Below are positions 42,380 to 53,436 of a stretch of 64,000 nt of DNA, one piece after another. Both the position numbers and the translations under genes were made by a program. Source of the DNA: Rhodocollybia butyracea (taxonomy: Eukaryota; Basidiomycota; Agaricomycetes; Agaricales; Omphalotaceae); contig JADNRY010000002.1 in assembly GCA_015501585.1 (NCBI GenBank), positions 930,001 through 994,000 of the forward strand. The letters are read 5' to 3'. The first letter of the stretch is position 1, and each line of letters opens with the position of its first letter. The notes under the pieces were generated by a model. That model was not told the origin of the DNA. It did no database searches and saw only the letters and a program-made list of their open reading frames with translations.

Positions 42380-44560
42380 ATGTCAGATCCTCGAGCGGCC
42401 TCCGTCGTTATTCTCGGTAGCGGCGCCGCTGGTCTAATTACTGGTGAGTTCCCCTGCTCGTGTATATCTGTCAATCAACTTATCCTGGATAGCGTACACT
42501 CTACTGCAAGATGGTTTCACAAACGTTACAATAATCACAAGAGATTCAACTCCTGGCGGTGTCTGGGCGGACGAGCGCATATATCCTGGTCTGACCCTCA
42601 GCAGGTGAATTCTTCTCTTTCCGGGCTTCTTCTTTCTAACAATATGCAGTGTCCACGGCGAATTCAGATTTTCTGCGCTACAGATGCCTCCTGCTCGAGA
42701 CCCGAACGGGCGACTCTCTGGATCCGAGATGCGTGACTACATGCAAAGGTTCACAGCTACTTATCTTCAAGATATCATTCTCTACGGCCTCGAAATATTG
42801 CAGGTACTAAGGTCAGATGATCAAGGTGATCTTCGATGGACTATCAAGGTGCAGGACGTGAAAACTGGTGAACAGAAGGCGCTGAAGTTCGATAGAGTGG
42901 TCTTGTGTACGGGGGTACGTCAACTTCTTGATCGTTCGCGTGCTAACTGAACACTAACAAACCATCGTACTGGTAGGGCCACAATAGACCTCTGGTTCCA
43001 AAAGAGCTTTCTCCTTCTGCCGCCAAAGGCATGTCTTTTAAAGGCCGTGTATTTCATTCGTCTGCTTTTCACGCTCAGATAAAACACTTGGAAGCAGGAG
43101 GGAACAATGAAAGTGTGTTTGGGGATGTTGCCGTTATCGGTGGTGGAAAGTCTGCACAAGATACCGCTGCATACCTCGCCAACAAGGGAATCAAAGTAAC
43201 AATAGTGTTCGAGACTGCCGATGCTTTTTTGGCCGTGTCAAAACCCCTACCTGATTTCATCCGTCGAAGCCGGTGAGGAAATTCCACACCCCTCTTACTA
43301 CGGTGCATTATGTTCGTTCTAGGTTCCTGAGTATAATCTCGCCGCATAGTACTCTCAATTCGCGTTTGGAGTAAGTGGTGCAATCCGTTTCCTGTAATCG
43401 GTCGCATCGTAATTCGTTATCAGACGTTTCCTCCATACTACATCTCTTGGCAGCAAAATCACACATTTCATCTGGAAGAGGATGATTGCTGGTTCAGTGC
43501 GGCCTGTTTTTCCACTTTTCAGTCTTTGAATCATTCAGCCGCAGTTACCAGTTCGCTGCTGCGGGAGTAACCGATCACTCGCCTCTCAAGAATACCCATG
43601 ATGCATTTTGGGTGATCAGGACCAACGATGAAGGTGTACCTAAACCAGATGGATTCCACAAACTTGTCAATGCAGGCAAAATCAAAGTCGTTTCCCCAGC
43701 TCGTGTGACTTCATACTCTTCCGACGGACTTGTACTGAACAATGGCGAAAAAGTTCGCGCGGATACAGTGGTGGTTGCCACTGGATACACCTCTTCCTGG
43801 CATCCAATCTTTGACGGTAAGTACCATCGTGGCGCAACCGCGAGAAATCCCTTACCCCACCCACCACAGAGACAACTTCGGCCAACTTAGGCTTGAACCG
43901 ACATCCTCCAGATCCCAACATCTTGAAGGCTGAAAACGAGTGGAATAACTATGTCAGCCTTCAGAACCCCCCTCACACACATCCGAGCCATGAGCAGTGG
44001 GCTTCGTCCATCTATCGTGGTATCGTCCCAGCTAATAATCTGCTGAACAAAGACTTTGCTATCAACGGTGCAGTGGTATGTCACGGTATATTTCAATCCC
44101 ACTGTTCACCGATTCAAGCTTTCGTGCTGTAGTTCACTACCAACAATGGGTATGCATTCGAAGTAATAGCCCACTGGATCTCGTCCTACTTTCTTGGGGA
44201 TAAGAATCTCAAACTTCCTTCATCTCCTGAAGAAGCATTGGCGTATGCAGATCGGAATAGTGCTTGGCTGAGGAAGAGATACCCCGGCGCGCTGTTATGG
44301 GCGAACGAGAGCTATAGCAGCAATCTGGCCTTTTGGACGTCAGTTCTCAGTTCCTTGCTATCAAACTTTAGCTCAAGTCCACTGATATATTATCCCTTTT
44401 TAGATGGCCTCAGACGGTTGACGAACTGCTGAAGGATATGGGATTGGCGACATACCGAAGTGGAGGAAACTGGCTTACTTGGCCATTCAAAGTGATTGAG
44501 TTGACGGAGATAGAGCACTTAAAGGAGGAGAGAGATGTGATGAGAAAGCAAGGGCAGTAA
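42380..44560 (+). CDS. FAD/NADPH-dependent monooxygenase, copy 2
   Basis: Tandem duplicate of the gene at 38716 with the same exon layout and well above 90% nucleotide identity over most exons. The FAD site (VVILGSGAAGLI), the FMO-type box (FKGRVFHSS), the NADPH site (VAVIGGGKSAQDTAAYLANK) and the ATG-motif (DTVVVATGYTSSWHPIFD) are intact. Differences are scattered: LTLSS for LTINN after the first exons, NDEGVPKPDG for NDEGILKPDG, and a terminal MRKQGQ for MRKLG. No stop or frame break is seen in the exons as joined, so both copies are probably functional. It converges on POL3, whose stop is 479 bp away. Confidence 0.9.
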
Positions 44561-45038
44561 TACTGTCGTGATCTGTAATCACAGTGTCTCGTCCAGTCGG
44601 TAACTTGGAACGACATGGCGCTGACATCAATAAGGCCGCCGCGGATTAGCTGATACAGAGAGCTTTAACATACAAAATTAAGATTATACATATCTTATAG
44701 TATTTACTAAATGTACAACGATATTTGTTTAGGCTTCCGAGCGCCTTTTGCTCGACTCTTTATTTCTCGACGACGGTCAATGGCAACGGTGGACCAGACT
44801 GGTGGGGAAGAGGCAGGTGAATGCAGGACAAGCGCAGGGAGACTTTCACCATGTCCCCTGGTAACTAGGAGCAATACTGGCGAGTCGAAAAGCCAAAATT
44901 AAACTGAGCTCTCATAAGTTGTCCGCAAGTCAGAATTTTCATCGAATTGTGGAAGGATACACAGGCTTACAAGCTTACATAGGGAAGATAACTTATGATA
45001 GAAGTACATATATGGTTGACACCTTCCGTATATCGAGT

Positions 45039-48000
45039 TCACCACGAATCTACAGCGAAACGCTCCAACACAGCATTGGCATCTTCAACATCCTTCTGCG
45101 CCTTCTTACGCATGTAGAAGATGGGGCAGTCTTTGCTGGTGCAGAGGACATCCTGCAGACAGGTCAGTTTCAAGGATTGAAAACGATCCAATAATTTTAG
45201 AAATACCTGATGAAGAGAGCCCTGACAACGTTGACATTGGGTCCAAAGTCGCGAGAACCTGATCTGAAGTTCCGACGCAGAGGATATTTGCTTTTGATAC
45301 AGCTCGCCCATACGAGGTCTACAGTTTTTACAGACAGCTCCGTTTTCTACATGGCGTAATCAGTACAAATATCACGGGATAGAATAACCTTCAACACCCA
45401 CTGCTCATACTATTGTTAGCGCGGAGAGCGGTTTTGCAACCCATACAGGTTACAGTCTTGACAGCGAATTTCATCAAACCACCTACTGTGGGCGTTGCGA
45501 TCTGTATTGTTCGAGTGTGCTCGCCAGTTACTGTACATATATAAGTATCCAAGCGGAGGGCAAATATTGGCAGAACTCACGTAAAGAGTTTGCCTTTTCA
45601 CCAAGGATAGGCTCAAAAATTCTCATCAAAGGTTTTGAAAGTTGGTTGTCTAAGTAATATCTCGTATCGATTGGGATATTATTTTCTAACACATATAGAG
45701 GGTCTTCGGCATTTTCATATGCCGCAGCACCTACGGAAAGGTTAAGATTAGATTGGAAAGAGCGTTGGAGAGAGGTTCCCATACCTTTCATGCCCTTGAT
45801 AAGAACATACGCGACACGATCGCCGAGCGCGGGGGCAGAGCCTGCGTCACGCTTCTTCATTCGTTTTGCGAGCTCATCATGGGCCTGTTTTCCAACATAT
45901 TCTAGACATCGATCAATGTCCAACATCATCAAGAAAATTGCAGGATTCTACACACCAGTTTTTGCTAGTGCCTTGGTGATGACAAGTTGGGACATGTCTA
46001 TTTTGTTCTGCAATAGATCAGATATGGTCTGTTTGACATAGCTATCGAAACAGTAAGCTGTCTAAACAATTTCCAAAAGAACACACTCACTCTTCAGCAC
46101 CTTTCACATTGCGATCGATGAGCATCTTGTTAAGACATGTTTCGATAACTGTCGATACTAGCCGGCAGTTATCTCTTCGGACAGTCTACAGAAAATGAGA
46201 GAAGGATCGAGACTAGGAAACTGAGATATACCTCAATACCCTTGGAATCCATCTTGTCGTGTTTTTCCGGTCGAGTCCAATAAAGCCCCGCATAACGCTT
46301 TTTGCTGATGAGGAGGTACGGATAATAAACCTTCTCGAACTCGAGTTTGATAGGCTTGATGAATTTCGCTGTGACAAAGTCAGCGGCTTCACTACCTGGA
46401 TGGTCTCAAGAATCAGCAACAAGACTTGACGTCTCAAACATAATTACCTAGCGCCATAACTTTCTTGAGGTCATTGGGACCAAAGCGCACCATGACAGAG
46501 TCGGTATCACCGTAGATGACTTTCGCATCATGTGAATGTCCATTGGCAGTGCTATACTCAGCTTCTACCTCCTACAAGAATGTACGGGGGAGATTAACGA
46601 TGAATCAATCGTTTACCGAGCGTAATGGGCGTACCTGCTTTGTCCTTTCAATCATCTGACGACCATAAGCAGTGACACTAGAGGAGATCGCTAAGCACGG
46701 CAGTTTTCCGATGGTAGCACCAGTGAAACCATAAACTGAGTTGGCACTGATCTAAACCAGGAGTTAAGTTTGAGTTAGTTAAATATGCTGTCATGAACAT
46801 CAATGACCGTGAATTTTACCTTCAGCGCGAGCTGACGACCATCAAGAACAGCCCGCTTGAAAGGGTCAGTCTCCTTCTTGAGATCAGCCTTGGCGCGTTT
46901 CCTAGTGGCAATGAGGTCCTCCAGGATGGTAGGCAGTATACCTTTTCTTTTTTCAGTGGTGGCGAAGAAGTCTACTCCAAATCAGGATGTCTTCATCCAA
47001 CATGAACATGTAGAGCATACCATTGTTTGGAGTTTGAATGTAATCTCTATCCTTGACCAGTTGTAGTCGTTCAATGGTCTCCTTATCCAGAAGTGTTGTG
47101 TAACATAGATTGTGCGCCATCATAATAGATGGATATAGAGAGCTAAAATCCAGAGTTGCAATGGGGACGTCGTAGTATCCCTTATGAGGCTCAATAACAG
47201 TGGCACCTTCGTACTGGTCATCCGAACCTAAATTCAAAGATCAGCAGGTAACGATCAAAATGAGATAAAACGACATTACCCTCGCCCTTCATCGCAGGAA
47301 TGATATATCCTTCTTCATTTGCCTTGCGGAAGAGTTGAGACAACACCTTGATCGATTGTCCTCGAGAGAGTAGATAATTGAACGGCACACCAGTAACACG
47401 GGCCATTTCGATATAGTTGACAAAACACATCAGTTTGTCAAGCAATCGTTGGGGTAGGTAGGCATCCTTCAGGCAGTATACAGCCAACCGGCGTCGGGAT
47501 TCAGGAGTTCCGTTTTGGAGCTCTGTGATGACCGAATGGTGCACATCCTCTTTCTGTTCCCCAAGGAAATGCGAACAAACAGAGTTCAAGGTATAGCTCC
47601 GGAGTTTGTGCTCTCGTTGCATAAATTGGAGGAGATCAAGCTGTAATCGACCATCAAGTGGTGTTTCCTTAGAATCACGTTGTCCGTACGCTTTCGACGA
47701 GAAATGAGTGTCCTTGACTTTTGTCTGCACGCCTGTCGAGCTGTGAGTGAGATATACGAAGAACATGCAAAAAAACCGTTACCTTTTAAGCGTCCCAAGA
47801 ACGGAAATTTTTGGACACCCAAGTGCTTCGCTCGATCCATAAGATAGGGAAAATCAAACCCTGAAATATTATAACCAATGACCAAGTCTGGGTCAACTTC
47901 CTCCACGAACTCTTTCCACTTTTCTAACATATTTTCTTCGTCGTCAAATGAAAGAACTTGCGATCCAACAATGTGCGAGCACGAGTTGAGAGTGAAGACA

Positions 48001-49377
48001 TTTCGAATAAATGGCTGAGCATCTCCTTGTCGAGTGACCATATTCGCGATCTGAATGACTGGATCTTCATTTGCGGTGGGGAAACGACCTGGTTGGCCGG
48101 CACATTCAATATCAAAGCTGAGGATACGAAGGGGTGCAATTTTGGACCAATCGTCCTCTGGTGCGTGTGAGATAAAGGCGTTCCATTTGACTTTGATTTC
48201 AATTTGACAGTGAGATTTCTTTTGGTTTGCCGAGAGCAATTCGTACTGCCCAGCAGGGACCTCAATCCAGTTCATACCGACGACTTGGGTGTCAATCATA
48301 AATCGTAGAGTATACGCGATGTTACTTTCAAAAGTCGGGTACGGATCTCCGACTGCTGTGGAAAAGAATCCTCGAAACGAGCACTCGCCCCGTTCGAAAA
48401 GCCCTCGGACTTTTGGAAGAGATCTTGGGTCCGAGATCGTGAGCTTCATGAACGGGCTCTTCGAAGGCCCTCGATACCCCCATAAGGTGCGCTTATTGAC
48501 GATTTCGATCTTCTTGACGGCTGCGAACGAAACCAAACTCTATAATGCAAACAGTTAGTTCCCATCCTGGTGAACATCGACTCGATCCAGTCTGCTGTAA
48601 TGGTTGAACCGCCAAGTGGATGATTGTACATAACAGTCTCCACTGAGTGGTCCTACCATCATAGACAGGCAGGAACAAGCCGAGGAGGATTTAAGAATTT
48701 ATTACATTAAGATGCTCCCGAAATGGTTCAATATCATCATTTTCGAAGCCCCGGGGTTGAGGAATATAGAAATAAGGGAGAAAGTCGCGAATATGAACCA
48801 AGACACTGTGGCCAGCCTAAAAAACAATAAATATTCACAAAGACACTGAAAAGAGAGCAGAGCACACCTCCGTAACTCCAAACATTCTCAAAGTTGGGGC
48901 GTTACCCTCATTATTTTCCTCAACGTCAATCTGTTGAAAAACTGGTTCATAATTTGTTCTTCAGCAATTGAAACAACGACGGTGACGACGACACGTACTG
49001 ATTTTGTCCTGTTTCTCGTTGATTTTGGGTAGCGCAGGGCGCGCCCATTGATCAGCGCCTCCTTCAGCAGCTGTGTAAGCAAATATCAATGAACATTTTG
49101 CTCTTAACAATTTTGTTTTTCAAACACGCACCGCGTTTCCCGTCCGATTCCTCTTTCAGCCTCTCTAGAACCGTAGTAAACGAGGGCTGAGTCTGAGTCT
49201 GCGACTTTTGTGAAGATGTGGGTTCTAATTTCCGTTTCTTTGTAGCTGGTTCATTCTTAGTGGCTGGTTTTTCTCTGTAGAGAGACAGCTATAAAGCGCG
49301 TCATCTGCGATGAGAGTAATGACCGACCTTGCGCGAGGAACGTTAGCTTTCGACGAAGTTAGAGGCCCTGTAGGCAT
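45039..49377 (-). CDS. POL3: DNA polymerase delta catalytic subunit
   Basis: Family B replicative polymerase of the lagging strand with 3'-5' exonuclease proofreading. From 49377: [17 protein letters not shown]. Then [40 protein letters not shown] and [20 protein letters not shown] (Exo I, DIE), [20 protein letters not shown] (Exo II), and [19 protein letters not shown] (Exo III). Polymerase motif A is [20 protein letters not shown]; motif C (around 46500, DSVMVRFG) is also visible in the minus strand. The C-terminal Cys modules end with [20 protein letters not shown] and [23 protein letters not shown]. Catalytic Asp residues are present. About 15 or more exons. An ACGCGT box lies 67 bp upstream of the start. 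Confidence 0.96.
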
Positions 49378-49443
49378 CGTAGAAAGCGATAGTAAGAAGT
49401 AAAAGGAGAAACTTCTGTTACAAGAAGTGGTGAACACTGAAGA

Positions 49444-49449
49444 ACGCGT
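49444..49449. promoter_or_regulatory. MCB-type ACGCGT box upstream of POL3
   Basis: ACGCGT, the MluI cell-cycle box bound by MBF in yeasts, lies 67 bp upstream of the POL3 start codon. Genes for DNA replication are classic MBF targets. Its function in this species is inferred. Confidence 0.5.
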
Positions 49450-50847
49450 CGTGATGTGAAAGCACGTTATGTGACAAAACTTCTCCGACTGTGACCCGCA
49501 GCGTCACCAAGCTCAAGTTTAAGTTATCCTTAGCGCCGCTCTCGCGGCAATCCCCGACTCCAGTGCAACTCACCAGCTACAGTCCGCTTGCCCCATTATC
49601 ATATTAATATCTCTACGGCAAGTGTCATAGCAGTAGGTGGATGAGCGAACGTGGCCGAGACTCGAGTAGCTACCAAGTTTATTTTGGTCCGAAATCCGCT
49701 CTTCATTCTTTGTGCTTATGTTCATCACTCAACATTGTCGCACTATCTCTTTGTGTCCGTTGACCGTAAAGGAAGTTAGCTTTTATAATATCAGCACAGG
49801 ACGTCTCCTATGATGGACTTTCCTGAATGTTGTCCTCCGATCTTGCCTCCGATGACTCATGTTCCATGGCTAGCCAACAACCCCTACCAGTGAAAGGCTC
49901 AGCGGCGGCACTGCCACTGAAAGCACTGGTGGTTGGGGTTGTCCCACTTCATGATGGCTCTTGCAGAGTTTCTTACCAAACTGTAGAGTGTGTAGACAGA
50001 CAGAATCAGGTAGATATTCAGCACCCAAGACTAAAATCAACTTCCACTTGGACTAATGGTTATAATTTCTTTCACTCATGGTCAGCTTTATCACTTTCAG
50101 TTTTACCAAAGTGTGTGGAACGTCATTGACTCCAGCTCAGTAGTTCCAGATGCCACTTATTCATCAAGCGCATATGCTTCATCCTTGACCCCTTCCGCCT
50201 CATCAATTTCTTGAGGTGTGTCTCCTTCAGACTTCAGCAATACTGCTTTCAGCATATTATACAACAAATCCTACAGAGTTTCCACCAATCAGCTGTTGAA
50301 TCTTTTTAAGTATGTCTGAAGCAAGTCTGAAGTATGTTCTCGGAAAGAACGTGGGTCATTACTGGAACTGACGTTAGTACTGCTTTCATCAACACAGGCA
50401 ACAGTGAATTTCTAAACTCATGTTCATGGGTTGTAACGGCATGCTTGAAAATATTCGGCCCCTTTTACTGATTGGTTCAAGATTGGTTACTGAGCGGTTT
50501 TAGTTGAAGCACATGAAAGTGCATGGATTGTTATATGGGGATTGTACATGTACAATGTAGTGATTTAAATTGACAAAATTATTCATTGATATTCTAGACA
50601 TCGTCGTCGGTTGAACATTCAACAGCAGGATATACGCGTGAAAACGCCTAAACGCGCGTCGTTTCAAATTTGTGGAGCTTAAAGTAACGTGATGAGAAAC
50701 TATTTCCTTTAGTTACAAAAAAAAGTTTTTTTGGCTCGATCGCGGGGTACAAGACCCTCTCTTCCCTTCGGTCAGAGTCGGGGATACCAAAGTTTTACAA
50801 CTAAAGTATCGACGCATGATTAACATGTAAATACGATTATTTCCAAA
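49450..50847. other. Intergenic region between POL3 and ARP9
   Basis: No gene is supported in about 1.4 kb. A plus-strand open frame at 49827-50129 has no recognisable domain. At about 50708-50806 a small foldback has TTTAGTTACAAAA at one side and TTTTACAACTAAA at the other, around a GC-rich core; it might be a tiny MITE. Confidence 0.4.
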
Positions 50848-52560
50848 TTACAAAAGTGATGGTGACATTTCGATAATTGAACGAGGACCCCTATGTGTAT
50901 AATCCGCTTTGGAAACGAAGTTTTTCGTGTGAGGGTCACTGAAGGTGAGCTGGTGAACAAGTCGGTTAGTCAAGTTTGAGAAACAAGGAAAAAATGCCGC
51001 GGACTTTTGCAACGATACTACTTCCCAAAAACGCCGCGAATCCCTCCCCAGTATCACGGTATTCAGGATAATATTCTGGGAGCCCAAGGATTCGTATAGA
51101 ACGGGGCTGGAGGTCTGATACAAGCTCAGGCTGAGCAATAAACGGTGATAGACGGGACTGCAATGCTATCGCGATGCCTGGGAGTAGGTGTTAGAATCTA
51201 CCACATGACAGAAAACAGAGATATGATATGAATTCACCTTTAACGTTCCTTGTGATATCACCAGTTACAAGTAGACCGTCCCAGATATACCGCCTCATAT
51301 CCACATCTGCTTCACGAACAGCGTGTCCCACTGCCTGCTGCAGCGGCACTTGCTTCGTAACTGAGCCGTTTAACCCATCCAACAGAGTAGGATCAAACAA
51401 TGGCTCACAAAGCCTATGCCTCTCTTTCCCTAAGGTAACTGACTTGTCACGGAACTGCACAGTTATCAAATCCAAAGCCTCGATCTCCCTTGCCCTCGCT
51501 TGTTCTGCCGCTGAGGCCTTGGCATTGGCCTTCTTCTTCATCCCAGACTCGATAACAGCTTTTTCCTTCCCTGCCACGACGATAGCAGCAATATCGGTTA
51601 TACCTTCGTCCTCTGGGATAGCTGTTTCTCCGTCTGAAGGCACTTTGATATGACCATCGTCCAAAATCTGTTTTACGAGGGCAAGAAGGGTATCTTCGAC
51701 CACAGCATCAGTTGGCGGGATTTCCGAGTCTGGCGGAAAGAGGGTTTTCATCAGCGATTGGTTGGATCGCAATATATGTATGAGGTAGTTGTGGCAATCT
51801 CGAATACCGAGAGGGATGGTATCGCAGGCAGAGCGTTGGATGAAGCCTTCATAGATGGGCGTTATGTCTGTTTTGTCGTACTCGATGTCCACAACGACAC
51901 CACTAAGATTCGTCGTGGCGTATAGCTGTGCCATCGGCCGTTCAAGAATTCCAAGACCAGCAACGTTGAATCGTTCAAAGAATACTTGGCATGTCTTTTC
52001 GTAGGTATCCCGCGATAACCCGTGGTACATCGAAAGGAGAACCGGAGATTCGTTTTGTGCGCGCCGCCGTTCAAGCTGGTTGAAAAGTACATACTTCCTG
52101 ATGTTGAACTGAATCTTTGATTCCACTCCGAAGACAATGTCGCTGCTTACCAGATGGCTTCTGCTTGAGTCCAATCCCTAACATCACCATCTGCAAACGG
52201 CCATGATATCGCTATATCCTGACCAGCAGCTAATGCGTCATCCAGCTGGGTACCAACCAAATAGTCATTTACAGACGCGTTTGATTGGACTATCAGCGGC
52301 AGAGACGATGCTCTGCTCGAAGATGCGCCATTTTCTGTAGCTCCAGAGTTGACCTGAAATTCGTTGAAAGTAGACGCGTTCTTTCGAAGGCCGACACGTG
52401 CTTGGATAATCTGTTGGGAGCATTCACAAAATAGTTTTAACGAAAAGGGCTTTTAACCAACCACAGACGGAGTTTTCAACAGCTCATGTAGACCCAATCC
52501 ACCCCGTACGACAGTTCTAGCAGTTTCAATGACAATGACAGAGGCATCACGAAGGGCCAT
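50848..52560 (-). CDS. ARP9: Actin-related protein, ARP9-like (SWI/SNF, RSC)
   Basis: Nuclear actin-related protein, a probable partner of ARP7 in SWI/SNF and RSC chromatin remodellers. From 52560: MALRDASVIVIETARTVVRG with GLGLHELLKTPSV, then VGLRKNASTFNEF and NDYLVGTQLDDALAAGQDIA, SWPFADGDVRDWTQAEAIWK, YVLFNQLERRRAQNESPVLL. The actin core is FFERFNVAGLGILERPMAQL followed by YATTNLSGVVVDIEYDKTDI. A charged insertion (EKAVIESGMKKKANAKASAA) precedes DLQPRSIRILGLPEYYPEYR, FAAFLGSSIVAK and a final exon LTFSDPHTKNFVSKADYTHR. The ATP-binding loops are poorly conserved, as known for ARP9. The assignment among divergent ARPs rests on the N-terminus and insertion. Confidence 0.83.
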
Positions 52561-52789
52561 TGCAGTTAAAGTACAAGTTGTGAAGTAGCACGTGCTAAAC
52601 ACTATCAGTTCAAATTTCGCTCGCGATCTCAATTTCCTGCGGATTTCCTGACGAAACTTAAAGTCGACTTTTCTATCGATAATTGCAACGAAAACCCATT
52701 TTCATAGGTACCAGATACACTATCTGGAGCGCATAAAAGTCATATGAAGGTACATGGGCATACACAGTATGTACTGCTAGAAAATCCCT

Positions 52790-53276
52790 CTAAGCACTGT
52801 TTTCGGCAAAGTTAAGCAAGTCAGAGTCTCCTTGGTCGCTGACGGTCATGACACTACCAAAAGAAAAAAAAAAAGTTCAGAATAAGATGAAAAGAGAGAA
52901 TAAATTTCACGCACCCAACACGGAAGAGTTTTCCAGCAGCAGTACCCAAAGCAACGTTGGTACCAGCAAAATGATGCACCTGGGTTTTTGAAAGCATCGC
53001 ATAGTACTCGAGCTCAGATTTACGCAGAGGAGGGCAGTTTCCAGCGATTAAGACGAGCTTGGCTAAAATCCTCAGATTAGTTCAAGGGACCTTCTCAGCC
53101 TCATGCTCCAGCCCTCGGAGAGACAAGTGCGGAAAAAACTCACCTTTCCCGTTGCGCATTTGCTTGAGAGCAGACTTGTAGCCAAGTGTGTATTTACCAG
53201 ACTTGACTACGAGAGCAAGTCTGGCAGTGATAGACTCTGTGGTTTTGGCGGCCTTGGACTTTTTGGTGGGGGCCAT
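52790..53276 (-). CDS. RPL30: 60S ribosomal protein L30 (eL30)
   Basis: Large-subunit ribosomal protein of the L7Ae-type kink-turn-binding fold. From 53276: [40 protein letters not shown] ending RNGK, spliced to [50 protein letters not shown] and, after a third exon, [20 protein letters not shown]. Length about 112 residues, normal. Two introns within the coding part. It is divergent from BRN1 with 160 bp in between. Confidence 0.97.
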
Positions 53277-53436
53277 TGCTGTTGCTGTCTTCTGGAGGTT
53301 GGTGTCGTCAAAGAAAGAACTTTTTTGGTACCTATATAGCTGTTCTCATGATCACGCATATCAGCTTAGGTAAGATTGCGTCAGCCTGCTCGCGAGATGA
53401 CTATCACGTGGTCCCATCGTTTGTTGTTTCACGACC
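53277..53436. promoter_or_regulatory. Bidirectional promoter RPL30 / BRN1 with CACGTG
   Basis: The divergent starts are 160 bp apart. A TCACGTGG box (core 53405-53410) lies 27 bp before the BRN1 start. It may act on either gene; this is inferred from sequence only. Confidence 0.45.

Noticed and set aside
49827..50129. Plus-strand open frame of 100 codons between POL3 and ARP9
   Set aside because: No domain, no splice-supported extension and no codon pattern unlike its flanks.
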